A stretch of 64,000 bases of DNA from an uncultured Methanobrevibacter sp. (GTDB lineage: Archaea; Methanobacteriota; Methanobacteria; Methanobacteriales; Methanobacteriaceae): contig NZ_CACYJE010000003.1 in the NCBI RefSeq assembly GCF_902774605.1, positions 62,001 to 126,000 on the forward strand, written 5' to 3'. This document shows positions 1 to 7,655 of this stretch, in pieces. The translations under genes and the position numbers were made by a program. A model generated the notes under the pieces. It was not told the DNA's origin. It saw only the letters and a list, made by a program, of their open reading frames with translations, and made no database searches. Position 1 is the first letter of the stretch. Each line of letters begins with the position of its first letter.

Positions 1-1
1 A

Positions 2-376
2 ATCTTCAGCACCTATTCTTATGTTCAAAAGAAGCTCTTCGGCAGGTATGAGATTGAGACAATTCCTGGAATCACATCATTCACCGCATGTGCGGCTGCA
101 AGGAACAAGGCTCTTGTTGAGCAGAATGACATCCTCACCATCGTTCCTAAGATTGATGACAGGCTGGAGAATGTTCTTGAGTATAGTGATTCTGTAGTTC
201 TCATGAAGGCTTCAAGAAACACCAGCGATTTGGAAGCGACTATTGAAGCTAAAAACAGGCCTAAGGAAATCTATTCAGTGCAGAATTGCACTCGTGAAAA
301 TGAAAAAATAATTGAAGGCTTTTCCAATGAAAAACCTTACCTGACAACCACCATCATTAAGTTCGATGATGACTAG
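2..376 (+). CDS. cbiL: Precorrin-2 C20-methyltransferase, C-terminal part
   Basis: This open frame enters from the left edge and ends at TAG 374-376, giving the last 124 residues. CbiL adds the C-20 methyl group to (cobalt-)precorrin-2 from S-adenosylmethionine in corrinoid synthesis, which methanogens need for Mtr and other corrinoid methyltransferases. The visible part starts IFSTYSYVQKKL, carries the PGITSF motif typical of the tetrapyrrole methylase fold and ends in an acidic tail (KFDDD). The start lies outside the window. Its stop overlaps the stop of the convergent msvR-like gene by two bases. The family is clear; the precise substrate is inferred. Confidence 0.85.
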   Translation: MFSTYSYVQKKLFGRYEIETIPGITSFTACAAARNKALVEQNDILTIVPKIDDRLENVLEYSDSVVLMKASRNTSDLEATIEAKNRPKEIYSVQNCTRENEKIIEGFSNEKPYLTTTIIKFDDD

Positions 377-1143
377 TAGTTCTTGATGTGTTGAGGTTCT
401 ATCTCAAACACACACTTCTCATCACCCATTGTGTAGCATTGGGTTTCTATGACGCTTACCGGCAGGTTGAAGAATTCTGTGAATAACCCTTCGAATATTC
501 CTGTGTCCAGAAAGCAGGCAGGCTTTCCTGTTCTTGGCAGGAGCTGGCATTCGAAGCAGTCGTAAGTGGTGATTTTTATGATTTGACCGATTTTATAGGT
601 CATTCTTCCCAGCCCTTTTGTCTGCCAGAATTCTGCTATGTTTTCCATGAACACGTCAAGGTCCTCATCGTACATCTTGTCGAAGATTGACCTTCCGATG
701 CTGTTTCCTGTGGATTGCAGGATCGGGTCGATGTTTACTCCTTCCTGTATGAGCATTGCCTTCAGGGTGTGGAATAGCAGTGTTGAGAATTCGGCGTCCT
801 CATCTACTATGTTTTCTATGAGGTAGTTGGATTGGGTCTGCTCTATTTCCTTAGGTTCGGATATGTTTACTGAGCCGATGTATTTTGAGTTGAGGTAGAA
901 TATTTTTTTACGGTTGTCGACGGGATGGACTCGATAGGAGATTATTCCGTTTTCCCGCAGGCTTTTCAAATGAACTGAAACTGTGGATTTTGATTTTCCG
1001 GTGTTGTTGACGATTTCATCAAATTCCATGTCTCGATCTCTAAGCATTTCTAGTATTGTCAGTTTTACTGGACTTTTTACAACGTTGACCCCAATGTTCT
1101 CGTTGAGGTTGGAAAAAATCTGTATCGGTTTTTTTTCGCTCAT
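373..1143 (-). CDS. msvR: MsvR-like redox regulator (HTH + V4R domain)
   Basis: 256 aa. Residues about 20-90 form an ArsR/MarR-like winged helix (KSKSTVSVHLKSLRENGII as recognition region). Residues about 115-250 are a V4R domain. The V4R half has five cysteines (196, 199 in a CFEC pair, 210, 236, 244), fitting thiol-based redox sensing. This domain order is that of MsvR, the methanogen-specific V4R regulator. In Methanothermobacter it represses its own gene and a neighbouring F420H2 oxidase operon (family knowledge). Here the F420H2 oxidase lies about 10 kb away, but both upstream regions carry an ACGAA-n-TTCGT palindrome. The start ATG follows GGGGGA. Another V4R-type regulator is possible. 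Confidence 0.75.
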   Translation of the reverse strand: MSEKKPIQIFSNLNENIGVNVVKSPVKLTILEMLRDRDMEFDEIVNNTGKSKSTVSVHLKSLRENGIISYRVHPVDNRKKIFYLNSKYIGSVNISEPKEIEQTQSNYLIENIVDEDAEFSTLLFHTLKAMLIQEGVNIDPILQSTGNSIGRSIFDKMYDEDLDVFMENIAEFWQTKGLGRMTYKIGQIIKITTYDCFECQLLPRTGKPACFLDTGIFEGLFTEFFNLPVSVIETQCYTMGDEKCVFEIEPQHIKNY

Positions 1144-1280
1144 TACTAATATCCCCCAATATATATAGTTTAATTTATATTTTATTGATTAATAAAGTTA
1201 TCTGAAAATTAAAAATTAATCAAAAATATAATAAAAATGATAATTATTGAACAATTATAAAAATTAAATAAACAAAAAAT

Positions 1281-1316
1281 ACGAACTGTTCGTTTAAATA
1301 CATATAAAATAGTTCG
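1281..1316. promoter_or_regulatory. ACGAAC/GTTCGT palindrome upstream of msvR
   Basis: ACGAAC and GTTCGT arms at 1281-1293 are separated by one base; a further GTTCGT lies at 1312-1317, 19-20 bases beyond the first TTCG. The same pair of TTCG half-sites with nearly the same spacing occurs at 9518-9544, and a related palindrome lies in the fpaA promoter (10986-11000). It sits about 140 bp upstream of the msvR start and points away from it, so a role in autoregulation is inference. A TATA-like AAAATATAAATT (minus strand, about 1175-1186) is the likelier core promoter. Confidence 0.45.
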
Positions 1317-1346
1317 TGCAATTAAAACATTCCACCATGGCGAACA

Positions 1347-2105
1347 TCAAAAAACCTCAAACCCAAACAATTCCCCGGCATTCTTCGAGGTCATCTCAAT
1401 GACACCCTCCTCGGCAATGCCCAGCTCATCGGCGATTTTTGCAGTAATGTGTTTCAGGTTCAGCGGCGTGTTGCGCTCACCACGCACTTCCCCTGGAGCA
1501 AGATAGGGCGAATCGGTTTCCAAAAGCAATCGGTCAAGGCCGACTTCACTTACGGTTCTGCGCACCTTCCTGTTGTTTTGATGAGTGACCGGCCCTCCGA
1601 CGCCAATATAGAAGCCCATCTTGATGAATTCCCTAGCCATCTCAACGGAACCCTGATAGCAATGAAGGGACCCTACAACGTCATGGCTCTTCAACATGTC
1701 ATAAGTGTCCTGGATCGATTTTCTTGAATGCACAATGACCGGCAAATCATGTTTCTCGGCCAATTCAAGCATCCGATTGAAGAGATGAATCTGGGCATCC
1801 CTATTTTCCTTGCCGTGATAATAGTCAAGGCCGATCTCGCCAACTGCAATTACATTTTCATCCTCAAGTTGCAAGTCCAAAAGGTCAATATCCCCCTCAT
1901 CCACATCATCGGCGAAAGTGTAGAGGAACCCCAGTGCGGCATGGACATTGTCATACTCACCGGCCAGCTCCAGCACTTCCCTGTTGCTTGATGGGTCGGT
2001 GCCGTTCAGTATCATGTGAATATTGCTTCGCAAAGCCTCCTCGATTATTTCCCGGGCGTCCTTCATTTCACTATCATAAACATGGCAATGCGTATCGACC
2101 ATCAT
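1347..2105 (-). CDS. tatD: TatD-family metal-dependent hydrolase / DNase
   Basis: 252 aa, the usual TatD length. The metal-binding residues of the TIM-barrel amidohydrolase fold are all visible: HCH near the N-terminus, E in GEIGLDYYH, H in IVHSRK, H in LHCYQG and D in LETDSPYLAP. TatD proteins are 3'-5' DNA exonucleases or hydrolases acting on nucleic-acid ends; the in vivo role here is unknown. Two adjacent ATG codons (2105 and 2102) follow a GAGGAT site, so the start is uncertain by one codon. It is divergent from the TcdA-like gene across 88 bp that must hold both promoters. Confidence 0.88.
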   Translation of the reverse strand: MMVDTHCHVYDSEMKDAREIIEEALRSNIHMILNGTDPSSNREVLELAGEYDNVHAALGFLYTFADDVDEGDIDLLDLQLEDENVIAVGEIGLDYYHGKENRDAQIHLFNRMLELAEKHDLPVIVHSRKSIQDTYDMLKSHDVVGSLHCYQGSVEMAREFIKMGFYIGVGGPVTHQNNRKVRRTVSEVGLDRLLLETDSPYLAPGEVRGERNTPLNLKHITAKIADELGIAEEGVIEMTSKNAGELFGFEVF

Positions 2106-2193
2106 GAAAAATCCTCATTCAAAAATATATAAGTTTCAACAAACTATAATTATATAACAAGTTGAATTAAATTAAATTTTTTGGTGAAATGAT

Positions 2194-2904
2194 ATGGAGG
2201 ATAAGTTTTCAAGGACAGAAATGTTGATTGGAAATGAAGGAATGGAAAAACTGGCCGATGCCAAGGTGGCTGTATTCGGCCTCGGCGGCGTGGGCTCCTA
2301 TGTCTGCGAGGGGCTTGCCCGAAGCGGAGTGGGGAATTTCATCCTGGTGGACTTTGACAAGATTGATGAAAGCAACATCAACAGGCAGCTGATTGCAACA
2401 GAAAAAACCATAGGCATGTACAAGGTCGATTTGATGAAGGAAAGGATTCTTGACATCAATCCGGAAGCGAATGTCGAAACCTATAGGGAATTCTACATGG
2501 ACGATTGTGAAATAGACATCATTACAGAGGACCTATCATATGCAGTCGACTGCGTGGACACAATACTTGCCAAGATTGCAATCATATGCAAGTGCGACGC
2601 CCTAAACGTGCCGGTAATCTCCTCAATGGGCACCGGGAACAAATTGGATCCTACAATGTTTGAAGTTGCAGACATTTATGAAACCTCGGTATGCCCGCTT
2701 GCCAAGATAATGAAGAAGGACCTTAGAAAAAGAAATATTGAAAAATTGAAGGTAGTGTATTCCCAAGAGCATGCAATAAACACCAATGACCATCCGATAA
2801 ATCAGGGCCTGAAATACAAGGTCAAGGGAAGCGTCTCTTTTGTGCCTTCCGTTGCGGGACTGATTATTGCAGGCGAAGTGATAAAGGACATTGCTGCAGA
2901 ATGA
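2194..2904 (+). CDS. tcdA: TcdA-like E1 enzyme (tRNA t6A dehydratase family)
   Basis: 236 aa of the ThiF/MoeB/HesA superfamily. The adenylate-binding loop GLGGVGSY (about residues 29-36), the DFDKIDESNINRQ strand and the TCV/DCVDT region are present. The CxxC zinc pairs of ThiF/MoeB are absent. This layout matches TcdA/YgdL, which converts t6A37 in tRNA to its cyclic form with ATP. GGTGA lies just ahead of the ATG. The function as tRNA dehydratase is family inference; an orphan sulfur-carrier activating enzyme is the alternative. Confidence 0.75.
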   Translation: MEDKFSRTEMLIGNEGMEKLADAKVAVFGLGGVGSYVCEGLARSGVGNFILVDFDKIDESNINRQLIATEKTIGMYKVDLMKERILDINPEANVETYREFYMDDCEIDIITEDLSYAVDCVDTILAKIAIICKCDALNVPVISSMGTGNKLDPTMFEVADIYETSVCPLAKIMKKDLRKRNIEKLKVVYSQEHAINTNDHPINQGLKYKVKGSVSFVPSVAGLIIAGEVIKDIAAE

Positions 2905-3192
2905 TTTTAGAAACAATACTATTAACAAGCGCGTACCCGCTATATCAACAATTTGAAATTCAACTAAGATGAAAACATCCAACAGTTAACGTCAATTCAC
3001 ATTCATCAAATAACATCTTACAAGGAAACTATTGATTTTAATTAATGGAAAAATCAATTATATGGACTTAATAAACATGAATAATTTTGGTTATTCTTAT
3101 AGTTTACAGTTAAAAAAATACTGTTTAACGAACAAAACATCAATGTAAAGCTTCAAAACCGATGAAAAAATAATTAAAAAAATAAATAACAC

Positions 3193-3231
3193 ATAGCTAT
3201 TAAAGTATGAGGAGATAACTTCAATAGCTAT
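3193..3231. repeat. 14-bp inverted repeat with 11-base loop
   Basis: ATAGCTATTAAAGT (3193-3206) and ACTTCAATAGCTAT (3218-3231) pair with one mismatch. The location, in the middle of a convergent gap with no adjacent poly-T, does not fit a simple terminator. No function assigned. Confidence 0.5.
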
Positions 3232-3475
3232 TGTAGACAGTGAAAGAAACCTATATATTTAAGTTTTATATAAATTTCGTTTTTTGTTAATTAATTCCAT
3301 ATTGATAGAGAAAATTGATAACTAAAAACCGTATGCTGTCAATTAATAGTTATCGGCTAATGATGATTTAATCAACATAGAAATAATTACTTCGAAAAAT
3401 AATCAAATAGTATCTATCCAACTATCTTTCTAACATCAGTAACGTATTACAAATCTTAGAAAGACAATTAGGAGA

Positions 3476-3502
3476 GAATAGTTATTTGAAAAACAACTAT
3501 TC
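3476..3502 (-). terminator. Possible terminator hairpin after flp operon
   Basis: GAATAGTT at 3476-3483 and AACTATTC at 3495-3502 form an 8-bp perfect stem about 35 bp beyond the stop of the last flp gene. No clear T-run follows on the minus strand, so the assignment is weak. Confidence 0.3.
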
Positions 3503-3534
3503 CCCTATGGCCAGCTATAAGTTAAAATCTATGA

Positions 3535-3936
3535 TTATAATTCCAATGGCCCGAGTTTAGTTAATGTTTTATGAAACTCCTCCATAGTTCTTTGGAATTT
3601 TTCACCTTCTGATGCTGAAATCCATTCATGACGGAATCTTTCTTTTTCAATTCCGAATTCCTCTAGAATGTCTTCAACAATTTTGGATCTTCTAGACCAT
3701 TTGTAGTTACCAGCATCATAATGGCAATCTCCAATATGGCAACCTCCTACAAATACTCCGTCGGCACCTTCCTGAAATGCCTTAAAAATCATTGAAGGAT
3801 TAATTCTTCCAGAACACATTACACGAATGATTCTGATGTTTGGTGAGTATTGCATACGTGCAGTTCCTGCTGTATCAGCACCACCATAACAACACCAGTT
3901 ACACAATAATCCGACTATTTTTAAATCATCTGTCAT
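3535..3936 (-). CDS. flpD: MvhD-like electron-transfer subunit (FlpD)
   Basis: 133 aa, similar in length and sequence to MvhD, the [2Fe-2S] subunit that passes electrons from hydrogenase or formate dehydrogenase to heterodisulfide reductase. Cysteines fall in the family positions: [20 protein letters not shown] and [18 protein letters not shown] is 5 bases before the ATG. It is the last gene of a four-gene run in the order of the Methanothermobacter flpECBDA operon (from memory of that operon). No Mvh hydrogenase genes are nearby, so pairing with FdhA/B-like partners is likelier. Confidence 0.8.
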   Translation of the reverse strand: MTDDLKIVGLLCNWCCYGGADTAGTARMQYSPNIRIIRVMCSGRINPSMIFKAFQEGADGVFVGGCHIGDCHYDAGNYKWSRRSKIVEDILEEFGIEKERFRHEWISASEGEKFQRTMEEFHKTLTKLGPLEL

Positions 3937-3946
3937 CTAACCACCT

Positions 3947-5086
3947 CTATAATTCTGTTTTTTCCGGACTGTATAATGGAGGCTTGATGTCATCTGATAC
4001 TCCTGCTATATAACCAGTCCTATCATAGTATTTTTTCTGCAATTTGTCAAAAATCAATGAAACAGGAATGTCCATAGGACATACATCATCACATTGTCCA
4101 CAGTCCACACAGCTGAAACTCATGTGTGATAATCTCACGCCTTGAAACGCTATTGGAGTTGGTGGAACAGTAGCTTCATCTTTGAAGTATGATTTGTTTA
4201 ATTCACAGTTTTCAAAACACCAACATATTGGGCAAACATCACGACATGCATAACAGTTAATGCAACGATTCCATTCATCCATTTCACTAACTGTAGGATA
4301 CATTGCATTCTGAACCTTCTTAGCCATATTAATCATGATGCCTTCGACTTTTTCCCTTCCGTCAATAGCTCCCTGGGAAGGATTTTTTGTTTCAAGAATC
4401 CCTGCTTTTTTAGCGCCGTCCATTATTTCTTGACCTTTTTCATCATTGATTTCAATGAATGTCCAACCATCTTCAGCTCCCCAGTTTCCACATGCGATAT
4501 TGGCTTTTCTTGGAATTTTAACATCACATCTTTGACAGTTGCTTCGACGACCATATCCCTCTTCCTCAAGGTCATGGATTTTTACTGCTTCTTCGGAACC
4601 GTCTGCAAGTTCAATTATGAATTTGCCTTTGTCAATTTCTTCACTTACAACATCATCAGGATTAGCTTCGTAGAACAAGTCAATCATTTTTCTGCCGCTT
4701 ATCGGAGACACTGTTCCTCCGCAATTTAAACCAATCATGTAAATATTGTCTTTATTGATTTTATGTCTTGTTATAAGTTCTTCTACAGCCCTCATATCAC
4801 ATGGTTTGACTGTGATTGCTATTTTCTTATCAAATAAGTATTTTTGAACAATATCGCCAACCATTGTAGGAGCACAATGATATGATCCTGCAGTTTTTAA
4901 TAAATCATCAGAATTTGTAATGAATGTTGGGGTTGCATCGTATACGTCATTTTGAGGACTTAATGCTAAAACTCCCTCGACTATTCCCTCATCCAGCAAA
5001 TATTTTAGAATGCTTGTTACAGCACCGCCACATTCACCGGCACTGTGAATTTCATCATTTTGGGATTTTGCTAAAACATAACTCAT
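3947..5086 (-). CDS. flpB: FdhB-like F420-/Fe-S subunit (FlpB)
   Basis: About 379 aa. The FrhB/FdhB N- and C-terminal domains occupy about residues 1-250. Two ferredoxin-type clusters follow (CINCYACRDVCPICWC and CVDCGQCDDVCPMDIP). In true formate dehydrogenase FdhB holds FAD and reduces coenzyme F420. The start at ATG 5086 (MSYVLAKS) is preferred over the in-frame GTG at 5095 because AGAGGATAGTGAT provides the SD. It begins right after the FlpC stop and lies 10 bp before flpD, so the set is one transcript. Substrate unknown; it may be a true but divergent FdhB. Confidence 0.8.
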   Translation of the reverse strand: MSYVLAKSQNDEIHSAGECGGAVTSILKYLLDEGIVEGVLALSPQNDVYDATPTFITNSDDLLKTAGSYHCAPTMVGDIVQKYLFDKKIAITVKPCDMRAVEELITRHKINKDNIYMIGLNCGGTVSPISGRKMIDLFYEANPDDVVSEEIDKGKFIIELADGSEEAVKIHDLEEEGYGRRSNCQRCDVKIPRKANIACGNWGAEDGWTFIEINDEKGQEIMDGAKKAGILETKNPSQGAIDGREKVEGIMINMAKKVQNAMYPTVSEMDEWNRCINCYACRDVCPICWCFENCELNKSYFKDEATVPPTPIAFQGVRLSHMSFSCVDCGQCDDVCPMDIPVSLIFDKLQKKYYDRTGYIAGVSDDIKPPLYSPEKTEL

Positions 5087-5094
5087 ATAAATCA

Positions 5095-6129
5095 CTATCC
5101 TCTTAACTTTTCAATTATTTCAATTTCACTTAAAGCATCTGATTCAACGGCAGCGGTAAACATTTGGGTTTCACCCATATCATTTACAAATGATCCATCT
5201 TTTTCAAGCCAGGTTTTAATCGGAACAACTATGTCTGAAATTTCAGTTGTTTTATTGGAACATGGTGCAAAACTGATAATTTTTGATATTTTTCCAAAAT
5301 CAAAGTCCAGTTCATCAACAATATCATCGTTGAATACAAGCAATACTTTAGTGTTGTCCAGCAATTCAAAAAGTTCATCTGAAGATTTGGATTTAACAAT
5401 AGCGAAAGCTCCCTTAGAATTTGATTTGCTGAATACGGGCAAACATTTGCAGTTTAATGTTTCAATTTTTTCCAAATCATCTTGTGAATCAACATAATTG
5501 AACACTATAACTGATTCTTCATCAATATTTCCGTGATTATTCTCTAAAAATTCCCCAACAGTTGAATTTGATGTTTCATCGGCAATGTTGAATGTGACTG
5601 ATTCTTCAGTTTTACCGCATGCATAAATTTTTGCCCCGTTTTGTTTTGCATGAACTATTCTTCTTCCTATTAGAGGATTTTCATACAATAAATTTCCAAT
5701 TACAAAAACTTTGCCTGCGCTTGCAACTTCATCATATGAAGCAACATCACTGAAATCTTTCAAATCATCTGCATAAAAAGCAATATTGTAATTTTTAGAT
5801 TTTCCGAATTCATTTATTGCTTCAATTTCTTCAAGGTCGTTATTTCCAGAACAGATTATTGATACTTCAGAATTATCAGCAGAGTTCAATACCATTGATA
5901 CTTCATCAATCGCTTTTTCAATATCTACTTCCGTTTTGGATACAATTGCTTTTTCAAATTTGTTTTGATAACATTCAATTGATTTTCTTCCATTTAAACA
6001 ATTTTTTCCGGCATTAACTGGATGTCTTTTATATGGAAAAGTTCCCACAATTTCTCCATCGTTTATAATAACATTAAGTCCGCATCCAACACTGCATAAT
6101 GGACATAATGTGTGTTTAATCTCCAACAT
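5095..6129 (-). CDS. flpC: Short FdhA-like molybdopterin-family protein (FlpC)
   Basis: About 344 aa, roughly half the length of catalytic FdhA. The N-terminal [4Fe-4S] motif CPLCSVGCGLN with a fourth Cys in GKNCLNGR is intact. A Rossmann-like middle (VFVIGNLLYENPLIGRR) and the molybdopterin-family C-terminal strand DIVVPIKTWLEKDGSF are recognisable. The segment that carries the active-site Cys/Sec and most pterin contacts in FdhA is missing. The start ATG 6129 follows GGTGA; GTG codons at 6141/6138 are alternatives. It matches FlpC of the flp operon. An electron relay or scaffold role is inference. Confidence 0.7.
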   Translation of the reverse strand: MLEIKHTLCPLCSVGCGLNVIINDGEIVGTFPYKRHPVNAGKNCLNGRKSIECYQNKFEKAIVSKTEVDIEKAIDEVSMVLNSADNSEVSIICSGNNDLEEIEAINEFGKSKNYNIAFYADDLKDFSDVASYDEVASAGKVFVIGNLLYENPLIGRRIVHAKQNGAKIYACGKTEESVTFNIADETSNSTVGEFLENNHGNIDEESVIVFNYVDSQDDLEKIETLNCKCLPVFSKSNSKGAFAIVKSKSSDELFELLDNTKVLLVFNDDIVDELDFDFGKISKIISFAPCSNKTTEISDIVVPIKTWLEKDGSFVNDMGETQMFTAAVESDALSEIEIIEKLRG

Positions 6130-6143
6130 ACACTTCACCACAA

Positions 6144-6509
6144 TTAGTTATAGGGAGTATTAGAAGTGGCATTTTCACTGTTTAAATTTGAATATTTTTT
6201 CTTTGATAAAACATGAATAGATTCACGTGTTACAGAAATCATATCCATTAGAACATTACATGCATGATAAAAGATTACCTGAGAACATTCATCCTGAATG
6301 AATTCCTCAAATAAATCTAATTTTATAACCCCTTCAACTTTAAAATTAAGATTAAAATTTCCACATGATTTTAGAACAATTGTGAAATTTATATTGTCTT
6401 GATCGGTATTTGTATATTCAACAAACCAATCAACATCTAAATTCAAGTTTGTATTTTTGGGATTTATGTCATCTCTAATCAATCCGATTTTCTGCATGTA
6501 AATTTTCAT
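6144..6509 (-). CDS. flpE: Small FlpE-like protein, possibly SecB-fold
   Basis: About 121 aa, first gene of the flp run, ending 14 bp before flpC. ATG 6509 (MKIYMQKIG) is chosen over 6521 because GGGGAG lies just ahead of it. The chain alternates beta-rich segments (VDWFVEYTN, FTIVLKSCGNF, FKVEGVIKLD) and ends with a helix after QVIFYHACNVLMDMIS. The pattern recalls SecB-like chaperones, whose last helix follows a proline-rich turn. That similarity is my reading, not a database hit. Position suggests a maturation or assembly factor for the FlpC/B/D complex. Confidence 0.6.
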   Translation of the reverse strand: MKIYMQKIGLIRDDINPKNTNLNLDVDWFVEYTNTDQDNINFTIVLKSCGNFNLNFKVEGVIKLDLFEEFIQDECSQVIFYHACNVLMDMISVTRESIHVLSKKKYSNLNSENATSNTPYN

Positions 6510-6901
6510 AATACTCCCCATTTAATTAATAACAATTATAAAATTAGGCATCTAATTATATAATCTACTCTTCCTTTGGAGTAATAACCATATAAATATT
6601 TTTAAAGTATTATCTTTAATGTTTGTAGTTTAATTTGAAAAATAAGCATTATAAACAGTTTAATTTTTTATAAAAAAAATCAGACTTGTGTAAATTTAAT
6701 TTACTAAATTAATTTTTAAGTTATTTAACTAATTATTACTATTTAAAAAATTATAAATTTTAATAATTAACGTTTAAATCCAAAATTAAGAAATTAAATC
6801 AAATTTTATTATAAAAATCAAATAGTGAAAAATTAGATTAGGAAAAAATATTCTGAAGAAAGAAATAATAATAAATGGAACTTAATAGATTAAAATATAT
6901 A

Positions 6902-6964
6902 AGTAATACTTTTTTTAAAATTATTACTATTTTAAAGCATATAAAAATATAAAAAAGTATTACT
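6902..6964. repeat. 14-bp perfect inverted repeat
   Basis: AGTAATACTTTTTT (6902-6915) and AAAAAAGTATTACT (6951-6964) are exact reverse complements around a 35-base loop. Could be a stem-loop or ends of a small palindromic element; no direct target duplication is evident. Confidence 0.5.
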
Positions 6965-7010
6965 AATTTAACAATTATCAGAATATATTAAAAACATTAT
7001 CCATCAAAAT

Positions 7011-7099
7011 TCATGAACAGAAACTTAAGTGACTGTGACATGATTTTTTTATTTTTTCATTTAATAAATTAAATCAATGCCTTAAGTTTCTGTGCATGA
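7011..7099. repeat. 19-bp inverted repeat pair
   Basis: TCATGAACAGAAACTTAAG (7011-7029) pairs with CTTAAGTTTCTGTGCATGA (7081-7099), with a single mismatch, around 51 AT-rich bases. Size and symmetry fit a miniature inverted-repeat element or a long hairpin; no gene lies inside. Confidence 0.55.
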
Positions 7100-7133
7100 T
7101 CAAAATTATTTGGTAAAACCCATGATTTGAACC

Positions 7134-7187
7134 TCTCCGGCTTGTAGAATCCGGAGAATTCTTGCACAATAATGTTAAAAGTTGTGC
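7134..7187 (+). ncRNA. Candidate structured RNA or decayed tnpB 3' end
   Basis: Two hairpins follow each other in an otherwise AT-rich stretch: TCTCCGG/CCGGAGA (7134-7140 with 7151-7157, 10-base loop) and GCACAA/TTGTGC (7164-7169 with 7182-7187, 12-base loop). One frame through it reads LRLVESGEFLHNN and stops soon after. I suspect the right end of a decayed IS605-type tnpB element, where the omega RNA normally lies, but no tnpB body remains. Transcription is not shown. Confidence 0.3.
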
Positions 7188-7303
7188 CCTTTGAGTGGTT
7201 GCAACTTATCGATAGATTTTTCAATAGCTAAACATCATGCTTTCAGCCATATATTTTAGATATTTAAAATCTTTAGAGAGAGCGCTTGATTAGTAATAAG
7301 TAT

Positions 7304-7380
7304 CTGAACTAATAAAACATATGATAAAGTTGTCATACTTATAGATTTCAAGCACTGAAAACTCTAATACAAGGTTTATT
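7304..7380 (+). repeat. Dispersed intergenic repeat, copy 1
   Basis: From TAATAAAACATA through GTTGTCATACTTAT to CACTGAAAACTC this stretch matches 8523-8579 with few differences over about 60 bp. Unlike the other copies it lacks the full ACGAA-n-TTCGT palindrome; only GAACTAAT remains. It lies about 275 bp upstream of the Bro-N gene. Confidence 0.55.
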
Positions 7381-7655
7381 TTTTAAGATTATAAAAATTT
7401 GCTGACAGATTAAAAACAATGATATGAAATGTTAAAATAGAATCTCCGACTAAAGTTAATATCAAAATCATTAATGTTATAGCCATGATCAAATTTTTTT
7501 GAAAGTATTGTCTGATATTGCAATATTGCTCCCACTTCTTAAAATTGTTTTAACTTAGCAAAATTGCTTTTATTTCAAACAAAAACTATATTTACTTACC
7601 AATTTAATATAATAATAAGTAATTTATCCTTAATTAATTGAAAGGAGGAGTAGTT

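Larger units (their letters stand above)
2905..3534. other. 630-bp AT-rich intergenic region
   Basis: No convincing reading frame on either strand. It holds a 14-bp inverted repeat (3193-3231) and two smaller hairpins near the end of the flp operon: CTTTCTAA/TTAGAAAG at 3426-3463 and GAATAGTT/AACTATTC at 3476-3502. The TATATATTTAAG stretch near 3255 could be a promoter, but no gene follows on the plus strand. Confidence 0.6.
6510..7655. other. 1.1-kb non-coding region ahead of Bro-N gene
   Basis: Very AT-rich, with no plausible gene on either strand. The left end must hold the flp promoter (minus strand). Further right are a 14-bp inverted repeat (6902-6964), a 19-bp inverted repeat (7011-7099), two GC-richer hairpins (7134-7187) and one copy of the dispersed repeat (7304-7380). 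A more decayed copy may lie at about 7195-7240. The mix looks like decayed mobile-element debris. Confidence 0.55.
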
